A stretch of 64,000 bases of DNA, taken from NCBI GenBank assembly GCA_021292105.1, contig CM037869.1:40379530-40443529 (forward strand), given 5' to 3'. This document shows, piece by piece, positions 32,563 to 43,430 of the stretch. The DNA is from Anadara kagoshimensis. Taxonomy: Eukaryota > Mollusca > Bivalvia > Arcoida > Arcidae. The notes below the pieces were generated by a model. That model was given only the letters and a program-made list of their open reading frames with translations, made no database searches and was not told the origin of the DNA. A program made the translations under genes and the position numbers. Position 1 is the stretch's first letter. The number at the start of each line of letters is the position of its first letter.

Positions 32563-32741
32563 TCGATTCATCGCCACCATATGTTCAGCCAAATTTTGGC
32601 GTTATAAAGGGGTTTGGCAATAAATCGAGGGAGGCTCATAAAGAAAAACATAAACAAAACAAATTTTGGGACTTCAAAATAGTGTGGCAATAAGCGAGGT
32701 GGCAAAGTTATCGAGGGGCATTATAACGAGGTTATACTTAT
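32563..32741. mobile_element. Dispersed element related to the 4.2-5.8 kb array
   Basis: CAACCTCGATTCATCGCCAC, AGCCAAATTTTGGCGTTATA and GGGGTTTGGCAATAAATCGA echo motifs of that array. The right end TATCGAGGGGCATTATAACG, AGGTTATA forms an imperfect inverted repeat with the left end (AACCTCG..GCCACC). It lies squeezed between two MITE-B copies. Confidence 0.6.
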
Positions 32742-33120
32742 ACAGTACACGTGTGTCGAAAGCTTACACTAAGCTAACGAAAAGGGGTCGATATAAGTAC
32801 AGTCAAACCTGTCTATAACGGTCACTCAAGGGAGCAGTAAAGGTGTCCTTTATGGGCAGGTGGACTTTATATATACAGATTCAAATAATACGAACAAAGA
32901 ACAATTTGAATACAATTCTACTGGCCTTTATTAGCAGCTGGTCCTTATATAGAGGTGGCCTTTAAAGCAGGTTGGACTGTATAGCTTAGACAGAAAAGCT
33001 GCCGAGAAATAGACATCAGCTGCCGAAATGTTGTTGAAATTTAGCTAACGAGGGGTTGAAATTACCTGCCAATCTGGCAATTATTCGTTAGCTTAATGTT
33101 AAACTTTCGACAGGACTGTA
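32742..33120 (-). mobile_element. MITE-B interrupted by MITE-A
   Basis: Left end ACAGTACACGTGTGTCGAAA; right end TGTTAAACTTTCGACAGGAC then TGTATA. The interior is split by a complete MITE-A at a TA. Confidence 0.85.
32798..32981 (+). mobile_element. MITE-A, complete, nested in MITE-B
   Basis: Inserted between ATATAAG and GCTTAGAC of the host MITE-B, with TA at both junctions, direct evidence for TA target-site use by family A. Confidence 0.9.
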
Positions 33121-34260
33121 TATTTATATACAAACAAAATAGTTTTATGATCGTTCTATTATGCGTAATGTAGTAAATGTGTATTACACTATATATATGT
33201 ATATATTTATTTATCTCCATTGTTAAAAATTCTGAATTGTGTGGTTTTAAATGGTTAGACTTGCTCTTGTTCTCGACACAATACATATCCTAACACTATG
33301 GAATAATAGGATCTCGTTCTGTTTCTAAAAACATCAATGAAAGTTTTTACTTTTTACACTTAAGCGTTTTATAGAGGCTTTCGGACCATGAATACCAGAT
33401 TGATTTTTGTGAGAAAATAATACCCCAGTCATTTTGTTAAGTTTGTATTGAATAAGTTACCAAACGTTCTCCCTGAACCGCGAAGAGCTTTTTAAGGGTT
33501 CAAGCAAGGTAATGTATTATTCCCGATCAAAAACACTGTTATCTAAGATTATAGTGTAAAAATCCAATGTTTACAAAATAACATTCCAAAGCATTGAAAT
33601 GAAAATGTAGGTCGAATGAAATTTACAGCCCGGAAATGAACAGAATAATAAATATTGTTAGCCTGCAGAAAAAGGATATATTATTACAATCATTATTGAA
33701 TTATTGGATTTCAATACTGTGTTATGTTTTGCATTACATTTATTCATTTCACAAGTATTTATTTATTTATTTTTATTGTTCATTTTATTTATTTTTGTTT
33801 ATTTATTTTTATTTACTGTTCATAAATTTAAATGCTTAATAATGAATGAATAAATTTTGACTTCCATTATATATTGTAAAGCTGTTCAATCCAATACACT
33901 TTTTTCATAAATAAAAAATTGCCTTTTCTGTCTGTATTCAAGAAGAGTGTATATATTTCTTTAAAGATTTTTTACAACAATTTTCTACATGTATATTTTG
34001 AACCAAAATAATAACAGGTTTAAGAACGATTTTAGACTTCAATCAAATTTCGAACAAATTTTGGAGGACGGAAATGGGTAAATTTTGTTAGGTACAACAA
34101 ATAAAGCTCCGACTCCGACTGTACACATTTCTTTGACTTACTGGCAGAGTTGAAACATCTCCATGAATCAGCTAAATCAAACCTCTATCATTAACAGTTT
34201 TTGAAAATTCTTTCCTAATTTGGCCAAGTGTTAAAAATACTTCAAGTTTCAGCTTGATAC
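33121..34260. other. No gene recognised; T-rich low complexity
   Basis: 33720-33840 is a (TTTA)-biased pyrimidine-rich stretch whose 67-residue ORF (FIYFYCSFYLF..) is compositional. The rest is AT-rich and unique. An uninterrupted C13-14 tract follows at 34259-34273. Confidence 0.45.
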
Positions 34261-34503
34261 CCCCCCCCCCCCCATCATTAGCAGTTTTGGGATCATTAAT
34301 CAAAATGAAACCGGAAAACGCAATCTACTTGTACTTCCGGTCTGTTCAATTGACCATGCACCCATAATGCAATGATGCTTTCGGGATCGTCTGTGCTCCT
34401 TGCCAAAAAAACCCGAGAAACAACGTTTTTGCGATGATGACAAGTTGTGTTGTCATTTTTTAATTATTTGAGCTTACCGTACTACAGTATTCGAGGGATA
34501 ATG

Positions 34504-34745
34504 TACAATATAGATCTGTCGAAAATGTAAAACTAAGGTAACAAAATAGTGACAAATCGGACACCCAACTCGGTCCTGGTTAGCTTAATGTATATACAGC
34601 TTTTTCAGGCAGCTGTTATCTATCTCTCAACAGCTTTCGGAACACTGGCTACTGATGATTCGTATACGGGGCACCCGGCAGCCCGACAGGCGAGCTTTGA
34701 CTCATCCACGTTTGATATGTTTTAAACTTTCAACAGGCCTGTACT
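34504..34745 (+). mobile_element. MITE-B copy
   Basis: Left end ATAGATCTGTCGAAAATGTA; right end GTTTTAAACTTTCAACAGGC then CTGTACTG. Internal GGCAGCTGTTATCTATCTCT and CGGCAGCCCGACAGG preserved. Confidence 0.78.
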
Positions 34746-35227
34746 GACCATGTCGGTATCCGAATCAATAAAGAAAAATTTAAATTCTCACACGCAACCA
34801 AGATTACAACTGACAGCCAAATTGCAGACAGAATCAATTGTTCTTGTCTGCCCCAAAGTTAATTATTTAATTGGCTAATTAGGAAAAATTACACCCCATG
34901 ACGTCATGGTTATAATTAGCATAATTGGAACAAAGTAGTTCCGATTGTCTAACTGTTGTGAATTACTGAAATAATAACTTGGATATGTTTTGGTGCTTCA
35001 CAGATGTTGGTTTTCAGATTGCAAAGCCAATGACAAATGCTAAAGATTTAAGAAAACCACCGACCTTCTTCAAGAAAACGGAAAAACATTTCTAACACAT
35101 ATTAAATCAACAGTTCAGAATCACCACATTCACAACAGTTGGACAAACCCCTAGACAAAAATTTTCAGAATCCAACACATTTAGAGCAATTGGAAAAAAT
35201 ACTTGACAAATCTTAATTTTTGATCCT
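34746..35227. other. No feature recognised
   Basis: Unique sequence; no gene or repeat family seen. Confidence 0.45.
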
Positions 35228-35460
35228 ACAGTACAAAACGAATCTCGTAATGCAGTATCTGCAGCTCATGTTGGCATCTCCATATTTATATCTTGACAGC
35301 TTCTATATGTCTCTCAGTAGCTTCTATCTGCCCCTCGGTAGCTTCTATCTACCTCTCGAAAGCCTTTAGCCACAAGTTATCCATGTTTCTGTCAATCGTC
35401 ATACGAGCTTTCAGTCCTGTTCTTTAGCCCAGTGTTAAACTTACGACAGTTCTGTACTGT
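35228..35460 (+). mobile_element. MITE-B with diverged left half
   Basis: Outer ACAGTACAAAACG at left; right end AGTGTTAAACTTACGACAGT then TCTGTACTGT. The centre has three copies of a GTAGCTTCTATCTGCCCCTC-like unit (about 26 bp). Confidence 0.75.
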
Positions 35461-36021
35461 TTCAGCCGCCACACTCGCAAAATGAAAGAACGTCCTTATA
35501 AACATTGTACGTATAGCTAGCTAGTCGGAGCAGTTGCCTGTCGTGTCTAGATTCGCTTTAAAAAACACCAAATTATGAACGCTACTAAAAATGGCTTCCA
35601 GTGGTGCCGTCTGATATTATTTATAACTTTTAAAAAATTAATCCGTCTGTATCAGTCAAGAATTTTACATAACATGTACGACTTGCAGCTTAGCTTTAAA
35701 ATGCCATAATCTAATACAGCAGAACATAGTTAAAACTGACGATTCGGTTTTTTCGGCGATGAAAATTCGAACCGGGAAATTTTCGGTTATTGTTTAAATG
35801 GAGGAGTTGATATTTAAAACACGTCATGATAATAATCCCACTCACTAAACACCTATAAAAATATTGATGGTATGACTTTAAGCCTTTTACCCTCCTGCAA
35901 AGAATTATATATTTATTCCCATTGCAACTTCAAAATTCAATAACGACACAGTCTATGATTTTCAGAATATTTTTCTTGGATGTGATCAGAATGACGGATG
36001 TAATTTAGTCATGCGATACCG
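35461..36021. other. No feature recognised
   Basis: Unique AT-rich sequence. Confidence 0.45.
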
Positions 36022-36248
36022 TACAGTACAGATCTGTCAAAACTTTAACACACTGAGCTAACAAAAATATGCCGAATTTGGGTGGGCAAGATATGGATAG
36101 CGAGTAAGCGAAAAGATGATGAGAGAAAGATACAATATACCGTAAATCTGTCCAGATATAGCTTATGTAACGAAGGGCCGAGATAAGCTGTTCTTTTAAC
36201 AATAAATTCGTCAGCTCAGTGTTAAACTTTCGACGGGCCTGGGCTGTA
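36022..36248 (-). mobile_element. MITE-B copy
   Basis: Termini TACAGTACAGATCTGTCAAA and GTTAAACTTTCGACGGGCCT then GGGCTGTA. Confidence 0.85.
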
Positions 36249-36379
36249 CGTTACAACTCGGTGTTTTCATACTTATATTTAATTATTGATAAAACTATTA
36301 ATACAGTATTATTGTTGATTACCTGAGCACCAACTAGCCGTACAATAATAAACGGGTAATTTACTTTTACAACAGTGCA

Positions 36380-37300
36380 CATAACATACCATTTTTTGGA
36401 ATTGATGACAATGTTTTCATATTAATTTTTAATGTATTTTACAAAAGAAAACGGAGTACATATACTAGCATTAGGAATTTACATGAGGTGCTTCCAGAGC
36501 AACCGGCCTCACTTCCCTGACTGAAATTGATATGTTTAACTTTTTTTTATTTATAACAAAATTTTAATTTTAATGTACTTTACATATATTAGGAATTTTC
36601 ATGATATGCTTCCACAGCACCCGGATTGAAATTGACATGATTAACTTAACTTGTTTTTTGAATTTATGACAATATTTCCATGTCAATGTTAATGCATTTC
36701 ACATAAGAAAAACGGAGTAGATATACTAGCATTAGGAATTTACATGAGGTGCTTCCAGAGTAACCAGCCTCACTTCCCTGGTGGAAACTGATATGATTAA
36801 CTTATTTTTTTTTTTTTAATTTATGACAATATTTCCATGTCAATTTTAATGTATTTCACTAAGGAAAACGGAGTACATATACTAGTGAGGTGCTTCCAGA
36901 GCACCCGGTCTCTTTTCCCTGATAGAAGTTGCCATGTTTAATTTGATTTGTCAGTTTCTGCTTCGCTTGGAATTGTGATTTGGACATGGATTTGGTCATC
37001 AGCTACAACTGAAATTTAATAATCAAGGTGCTTCCAGAACACCCGATCTCACTTCCATGTTGGAAGTTGACGCGTTTAACATAATTTGTCAGTTTCAAAG
37101 TTTATGCTTTGCTTTGGAATTGTGATTTGTACATGGATTTGGTCATTGGCTACAACTGAAACTAAATAATCAATGTGCACCAGAGCACCCGGTCTCACTT
37201 CCATGATGGAAGTCAGCGTAACTCAATTTGTCAGTTTCAAAGTTTCTGCTTTGCTTTGGAATTGTGATTTGGACATGGATCATCAGATACAACTGAAATC
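36380..37300. repeat. Satellite array, about 115-145-bp monomer, six copies
   Basis: Monomer core: GAGGTGCTTCCAGAGCACCC, GGTCTCACTTCCCTGATGGA, AGTTGATATGTTTAACTT. Cores lie near 36485, 36605, 36745, 36886, 37026 and 37172. The last three monomers also share TTGTCAGTTTCAAAGTTTCT, GCTTTGCTTTGGAATTGTGA and TTTGGACATGGATTTGG. A single dispersed monomer of the same subtype lies at 63.2 kb. Confidence 0.9.
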
Positions 37301-37454
37301 ACATCTGAAGAAGAGACAAAGAACTTGTAGCATTTTATAATACTACGTTTTGTGGGGCGGGATGACAAAAATCTGTTTTTATGACCCAATTAATTATAAC
37401 ACATGTTGTGGGTTTTTAACCATTGGTTACTAAGATCACATTATAAATTTCAGA

Positions 37455-37665
37455 TTTTTATGAATGAAATATTAAAAATTGATAATACAACAGAAATGAC
37501 AGAATGAAATATTCATAAGTTTATAATATGACAAAATGAAATATTCAATAAATGGTAATATGACAGAATGAAATACACAATGTATTAAAAAAAATACTAA
37601 AATGACAGAATGAAATATTTAAAAAATGATAATATGACATTAAAACATTAAAAGAAATTGTAAGA
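37455..37665. repeat. Tandem repeat, about 40-bp monomer
   Basis: ATGACAGAATGAAATATTCA then ATAAATGGTAAT repeated about five times, AT-rich and degenerate. Confidence 0.75.
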
Positions 37666-37874
37666 TGACATTTTTTTCAAATTCTTATTTTCTGATTGAT
37701 TATATGAAAATATTGGCCTTCTTAAAACCTTAAAGGTTAAAACAAAAAGTCAAAACCCTCATTTATCACCTTGAGAGATGGGAGGGAGTCCACATGTTGC
37801 TGAAGGTTTTACTATATAAGCATATTAAAGTTATGATAAATTGTTTTACAATAAAGAAGATGAATGGAACAAAA

Positions 37875-38147
37875 TACGGTACAGATCTGTCGAAAGTTTA
37901 ACACTGAGCTAACGAATTAGTGCTGAATCGGCAGCTCATCTCGACCCATCGGCAGCTGCTATTTATCTATCGGCAATTTTCGACCACTGATCGGCAATTT
38001 TCGACCATTGATCGGCAATTTTCGACCACGGATCGGCAATTTTCGCCCACTGGCTATCTATATTTCTCAGCCATTCGACAACCATGCTTCGTCTCTTTTT
38101 CGTTAGCCCAGTGTTAAAAGTTTTGACAGATCTAGGTCTGTACTGTA
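37875..38147 (+). mobile_element. MITE-B with internal 21-bp tandem repeat
   Basis: Termini ACGGTACAGATCTGTCGAAA and AAGTTTTGACAGATCTAGGT then CTGTACTGTA. Inside (about 37969-38053) the unit GATCGGCAATTTTCGACCAC then T is repeated four times, which lengthens the element. ORFs on both strands are translations of this repeat. Confidence 0.88.
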
Positions 38148-38278
38148 GGTGAAGGTCACATAGGTAGAGCAAAAGTCAAAGCGAACTAGTGAGCACTGAT
38201 AACCTTCAGAAATGAACTACATCAAAAAAATGCATTTAACAATACAACTTAAAATGTATCGGTTTAACATGTTTGAGA

Positions 38279-38445
38279 TACAGTCAAACTTGTCTTATAG
38301 AGGTCACCAAAGGGAACCAGTAAAAGTGGCATTTATATTTAGATTCAAATAATATGAATAAAGAACAATTGGGATACAGTTCTACTGGCCTTTATAAGCA
38401 GGTGGCCCGTATATAGAGGTGGTATTTAAGGAAGGTTCGACTATA
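38279..38445 (+). mobile_element. MITE-A copy
   Basis: Left end TACAGTCAAACTTGTCTTAT; right end decayed (GGAAGGTTCGACTATA). Confidence 0.82.
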
Positions 38446-38768
38446 TTTATTTGTTTATTTATTTTTCTAATCAAAGTTTTAGTTATATGGTGCAAGTTGT
38501 ATAGTTGTAGTCCATTTCGAATGATGTCATTTCACATTTTTCCAAAACATTGTCTTACCATTTTGTTTTTAAATTCTTCATTTTTACAATCACGTTTTTA
38601 GCTACTATTATTTGGTGCAAGTTGTATACTGGTACGTTTTTCATTCATTTTGAGAGATGTGTTATTTCACTTTAAGAACTTTACAGAAAAACTTAACGAA
38701 AAGTTTCAAATTCCAATCAGGTCTATATACACGTATGTTTGAATTCTTTTGCTAATAAAATTTCTGAA
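38446..38768. other. No feature recognised
   Basis: T-rich unique sequence with an incidental 60-residue ORF. Confidence 0.4.
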
Positions 38769-38832
38769 ATGTGTCATATACCATTTTTAATGTATTTTAT
38801 GATTAAATTAAAAAAATGTTATATGACAAATG
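38767..38832. mobile_element. Element C with AATG target duplication
   Basis: TGTCATATACCATTTTTAAT..GTATTTTATGATTAAATT..AAAAAATGTTATATGACA, with AATG directly repeated on both sides. Confidence 0.85.
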
Positions 38833-39237
38833 TTATGTGTAATATAATGCATTACTTTGGAAAAGTAATTGTAATGTAATGCATTACTTTCCAAAATGTA
38901 TGTAATTGTAATATAGTGCTAGTTTTGTCAAAGTAATTGCAATGTAATTCGCCCCATGCCTGATTCACATCTATTATTTGTCGTTTTTCGAGAAGGCAAC
39001 ATTAATTCATCCGGCTTAAACGTGGACACAATTCTTCTTACTTCTTTCAAATGTTTAGCCATCTTTACTTGTTCCTTTGATGAACTTTTGTTCTTTCGTG
39101 GTATTTGTTCGTTGGTTTTCGCCAAGTACGTTTACCCAATTGCAAAATTCTTTCTTCTACTAATAGTTGAATTAAAGCCGCCACGGTCCAAGAAAATTTG
39201 CAAGTTCAAGCAGTTGTTGACTTTAAGCATACTAATC
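38833..39237. other. Short local repeat and unique sequence
   Basis: AAGTAATTGTAATGTAATGC-type units repeat about three times at 38840-38950. The 106-residue plus ORF that follows (38956-39276) shows no recognisable domain and ends in an element G fragment; it is not called as a gene. Confidence 0.4.
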
Positions 39238-39345
39238 TCAGTTTCACAATCATTTCCAATTCAGATTTTTCCTTAACTCAAATCTGGCACATTTAAAATG
39301 TGAATAATTTTCACACATTCTAATTCACGAATTCTAGGTGTCGTT
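39238..39345 (+). mobile_element. Element G, partial copy
   Basis: CTCAGTTTCACAATCATTTC, then CAGATTTTTCCTTAACTCAA and ATCTGGCACATTTAAAATGT match the left half of the element at 41424. Confidence 0.55.
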
Positions 39346-39408
39346 TTGGAAATTACTCTATAATTATTGCAACCACCTGTATGTTCTAATTTTGCTGATT
39401 TCTGTCAT

Positions 39409-39536
39409 TTATAGTACTGTTATATGCCATTTTTTAAAATTTCATCATAAAATGCATTCAAAAATATACGGCAATATATTGTCATATACCATTTTTCGAA
39501 TGTATTTTATGACGGTATATGGCAGTACCATAATCA
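39409..39536. mobile_element. Element C dimer with GTAC target duplication
   Basis: Two head-to-tail C units (TGTTATATGCCATTTTTTAA..ATATACGGCAATA and TGTCATATACCATTTTTCGA..GACGGTATATGGCA) sit between a single pair of GTAC repeats. The dimer therefore appears to have inserted as one unit. Confidence 0.85.
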
Positions 39537-39875
39537 AAAACAAACATACTAATCCATGTCCGAATCATAATCCAGAAGCAAAGTTAAAACTTTGGAACTG
39601 ACCGTCCTTGGAACTTTTCAACAAAACTCAGAGACCCTGTCTAGAATGGTTTAGAGACGTCAATTCCAAATTTAATGTGTTATTCGTTCCATATTGCAAA
39701 CAGAGTTTCAAATGTGATCTGGGGACAATCATGTCTGGTGAACTTGGACGCTAATGCATTTACCAATCAAAGTTTAATTTGAGATTTATTTACCCGTTCT
39801 ATTGCTGTCACCAGCTTGCAATTTTGGTTGTTATGAAAATGCATAAAGTTTCATGAATCTATTTATGAAAATATA
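39537..39875. other. No feature recognised
   Basis: Unique AT-rich sequence. Confidence 0.45.
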
Positions 39876-40099
39876 CACTATAGAACCTTCGATAGTTTAA
39901 CAATAGGCTAACTAAAAATGAACCGTGGGTAGACTCTTAAATGACCGTGATACAGATACATGTAGGTAGTGCCAGATGCACTGCCAAGGTAGTTGACAGC
40001 TGTAGACATATATATAGCCATCAAGGGGCAGAGCTGAACTGCCGATTCGGCACTAGTTTGTTAGCTTAGTGTTAAACTTTCGACATGTTTGTACTGTAT
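39876..40099 (-). mobile_element. MITE-B copy
   Basis: Left end ATAGAACCTTCGATAGTTTA; right end GTGTTAAACTTTCGACATGT then TTGTACTGTATA. Confidence 0.8.
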
Positions 40100-40504
40100 A
40101 CATTGCCGTGCAATTTTCCATTTCTTACCATGAATGTATTTTTCATAAGAATTTAAAAGAGCATATAGGAGAAATAGCAAAACATGTGTTCAAATGGTTA
40201 TGGAGAAAACCCCACGAGCGTTGGCGACTTGAAACCTATACATACGAGAATAAACGCAAAGTGAAGAAAACCACCACTGACCACTGATGGACAGTTCTCT
40301 CGAGCCAATATGGACACTGGTCAACCAGAAGCAGTTACTTACAAAACACAAAATCGGGGTTTTTGTGGTTACTTTCATGTTCTACTTCTGAATTATTTAT
40401 GAAATAATTCATTCAAAAGTAGTATATTCATGACAATTTTTTCAATGCATTATTTCATAAACATTCAAAATTAGCACATGACACTACTAATGATTGACGA
40501 TTGG
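40100..40504. other. No gene recognised
   Basis: A SINE-2-like trace (GGTTATGGAGAAAACCCCAC at about 40196) lies here; otherwise unique. ORFs of 62-72 residues have no domains. Confidence 0.4.
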
Positions 40505-40836
40505 TTAAATAGGGTTTTAACGCCCCAGTCAAAAATATTTCACATATATCGAGACGTTACCAGCTATAAGTTAAGTGGCAGAATTTTTACCTTTGCAATA
40601 CACCCAGGACCACGTGCAGAAAGGGTTCTTTAACGTGTCGTGCCTGCCTTGACACGGGGCAACGGTTTTTAAAGTCTTCTGAAGGACTCTGTGACTTTCA
40701 TTTCAAAATGCAGAGTATTTGGCGAAAGAACAGTCACTACCTATTTCAAGTCTTGGTCAGACCCCGGTCGTGGTTCGAACCCACGGCCTCCTATATACGA
40801 AGCAAGCACTCTACCAACTGAACTACCATGTAGTGG
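40505..40836 (-). mobile_element. SINE-1, full length
   Basis: Head on the right (CCACTACATGGTAGTTCAGT), B-box GTGGGTTCGAACCACGACCG, body and 3' domain (ATATATGTGAAATATTTTTG, ACTGGGGCGTTAAAACCC). This is the last recognisable full copy of any SINE before the SoxB1 interval. Confidence 0.88.
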
Positions 40837-41140
40837 TAAACAGTAGTAATGAAGAAAAACTTAATTAATAAAATATTTACATAAAACAATTTAAATCTAT
40901 TGAAAATCAAGATCGTGCCCATTACACATTAATATGCAGTAATTTATTGACTAACACTAGCAATAAATTTCAGCCTAAGAGTTGAAATCCGTCATTATCA
41001 CAAAATCTCGTGTCGGTTGGCAAACAATCGAGAGTGATTTAATCAACTTAATTTTATAGAAAACACGTGCTTTTCACTAACACCTAAATCTTAACTTTGG
41101 TATGTACATTTTCACACTACTAAGTCAATATTTTGTTTCT
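40837..41140. other. No feature recognised
   Basis: AT-rich unique sequence. Confidence 0.45.
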
Positions 41141-41149
41141 TTCGTTTGT

Positions 41150-41720
41150 TTAAAGTTTTATCATGTCCGTATTTTGATCATCACTCTCATGAGGGTGTCG
41201 ATGGGGGTACCAATGATTTTTTGAAAATCGTGTTCGTGTCTTGTTCATTTCTTTCATCAGAGATTTTGGAGAATCATGTCCGAATATTGTTCACCTCTCA
41301 TGGGTGTCGACGGGGTACCACCATGTCCATATTTTGTTCATCTCTCATTGGCCAATGATTTTGGAGAACCATGTCCGTATTTTGTTCATCTCTCACGAGG
41401 GTGTCGATGGGGTACCAGGCACCCAGCTTCACAAGCATTGCTTAACTAAGATTTTCCTTAACTTTAATCTGGCAAATTTGAAATCTGAATATTTTGTCAA
41501 GTTTTCGAGATATTCGTGAATTGAAGGTGTCACGCTAAGCTTATTATTCTAATTTCTTTGAAAAGTTTTTATTTGAAGTGTCATAAAATATTGCCAAAAT
41601 TTAAGGAAAATCTAAGTTATGCAATGCTTGTGAAACTAGAGCCATAGTTTTTGGAGAATCGTGTTCGTATTTTGCTCATTTTTTCATGAGGGTGCCACTT
41701 GGGTATCAGAGATTTTGTAG
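41150..41720. repeat. Tandem array, about 75-90-bp monomer, interrupted by element G
   Basis: Unit: ATGTCCGTATTTTGTTCATC, TCTCATGAGGGTGTCGATGG, GGTACCA..GATTTTGGAGAA. Four or so copies at 41150-41420 and one more at 41641-41715 on the far side of element G. Confidence 0.85.
41424..41641. mobile_element. Element G, complete palindromic copy
   Basis: Terminal inverted repeats of about 40 bp: left CAGCTTCACAAGCATTGCTT then AACTAAGATTTTCCTTAA; right (reverse-complemented) AGTTTCACAAGCATTGCATA then ACTTAGATTTTCCTTAA. About 215 bp, non-coding, inserted within a tandem array. Superfamily unknown. Confidence 0.85.
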
Positions 41721-41990
41721 CCGACAAATAGTTGGCAATGGACAAACCCAACCAATTGCAAGAATACGACATAACACAAGCATGAACTTGGCAATCGCCA
41801 CAGCAATGAAGCACACATCCCAATCAAAACATGCACTTGACAAACGCCGCAACAAATGGAAACAAAAGACACAACATCAGTACGTCTTGGCAGTCGCCAC
41901 AACAAGGAAACTTACAACACCTGTACTTGGGAATAGCCACAGCAACCGGAAACAGACGACACAACAAAACCGGGAAATAGCGAATAAATT
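41721..41990. repeat. Tandem repeat, about 57-bp monomer
   Basis: CTTGGCAATCGCCACAGCAA and GAAACAAAAGACACAACA recur four times or so. The unusually clean 106-residue plus ORF and two minus ORFs (LLWRLPSSC..) are read-throughs of the repeat. Confidence 0.8.
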
Positions 41991-42059
41991 TAAACAAAGT
42001 GATTGATGTATTAAACTTGAAAAACAATTTTCTCAACCTGGATTAGGTGAAGATTTGTT

Positions 42060-42720
42060 TTATCTAGTCTTCTAAATACTTCACATGTGACTCAGTTTAA
42101 CAAATATTTTACCAAGTACTTTTAGGTGAAATGTTGTTTTTGTCAAAGTTTTTTTCAAAATTTCGTGGGGTTTTTTTTTGGCAAAGTATATTTTGTTCAA
42201 TATTTAAGTTTAATTGCGAGTATTTGTATTTTATCGCCTACATACTTTACAAGTGACTCAGTTTAACAAATATTTTACCAAGTACTCTTAGGTGAAATGT
42301 TGTTTTTGTCAAAGTATTTTTTGTTCAAAAATTCGTTTTAAGCAAAGTATATTTTGTTCAAAATTTTTAATTTTTAATTTAAAACGGGCAAAACAAGAAT
42401 CTGTATTTCGTCTTCTTAATACTTTACATGCGTTTTACAAAATATTTTACCATGTACTGTGTGAAATGTCGTTTTTGTCAAGGTATATTTCTTCAAAGTT
42501 TCGAGGTGGTTTTTGGCAAAGTATATTTTGTTCAAAATTTCAATTTTATTTTATATTATAATAGGCAAAGCATTAATGATTTTGTATCTGTATCTGGTTT
42601 CATTGACGTTTTATAAGTGTTTCGGTTTAACAAATATTTTACCAAGTACTATGTGCGAATACCGTCCTCAATGAGTATTTCAGTTTCAAAATTTTAGTTT
42701 CATTTTATAATGAGCGAGGC
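42060..42720. repeat. Tandem array, about 175-bp monomer, four copies
   Basis: Unit: AACAAATATTTTACCAAGTA, CTTTTAGGTGAAATGTTGTT, TTTGTCAAAG..GGCAAAGTATATTTTGTTCA. Copies begin near 42100, 42268, 42436 and 42619. ORFs with FCQSIFCSKF repeats are translations of it. Confidence 0.85.
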
Positions 42721-43430
42721 AATAATGATTTTGTTAACCAACACAAAAGCAATCATGATTTTGTTAAACAGTACAATAATTTCTGGTTGATTGAAACTGT
42801 TCGGTACTTATAATTTTAAATTTAAATAATATTTCTAACCAGTTTTATTAATTTATTGTGGAATTGGTGTTTAGTTGGAACAAGATGAACCAGGTTTTAA
42901 ACACACAATATTTCACTTATGTTTGGTCTTGGTAGTAATGGTTTGATGAAACACGAGATTGAAATTAAAATCATAATTCTATCTGTCTTTTATTTATTTT
43001 TTTTTTATTTAATTGGTTTATGAGTTAGAACAGGGTTATCAAGTGCTACTATAGGATTTTTATGAAACAATGCAATTCAAAAGTTAATGAGGATCAAGTG
43101 ACATGTGTTACATTTGAATTCATTATTTCATAAAATTTCATAAGTACTGTAGCAGTTGAAACAGGATGAATCAAGGGTTTTGTTTTAAACACATGATATT
43201 TCAGCTATCTCAAATTTCATATCGGCTGTTCGTAAACACCTGATAAGGTAAAATTTCTGGCCAGGTTTGGGGAATAATTTCTCCCCTATCAGTTAATATT
43301 GTATGCAAAATGTATAAGCATTTTACATCTTGACAACTCGGCTGAAAACGAAACTAAGTAGATAAAACTGATTTTACTTTACGTGTTTGATATAAAATTC
43401 ATCTTTGCCTACCTGCCTACCACCTGTGTG
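42721..43430. repeat. Loose two-copy repeat in AT-rich sequence
   Basis: GTTGGAACAAGATGAACCAG then GTTTTAAACACACAATATTT (near 42876) recurs as GTTGAAACAGGATGAATCAA and TTTTAAACACATGATATTTC (near 43154). Nothing else recognised. Confidence 0.5.

Noticed and set aside
41617..42036. Cluster of 68-106-residue ORFs on both strands
   Set aside because: They follow a 57-bp tandem repeat in several frames at once; no domain and no start/stop pattern typical of a gene.
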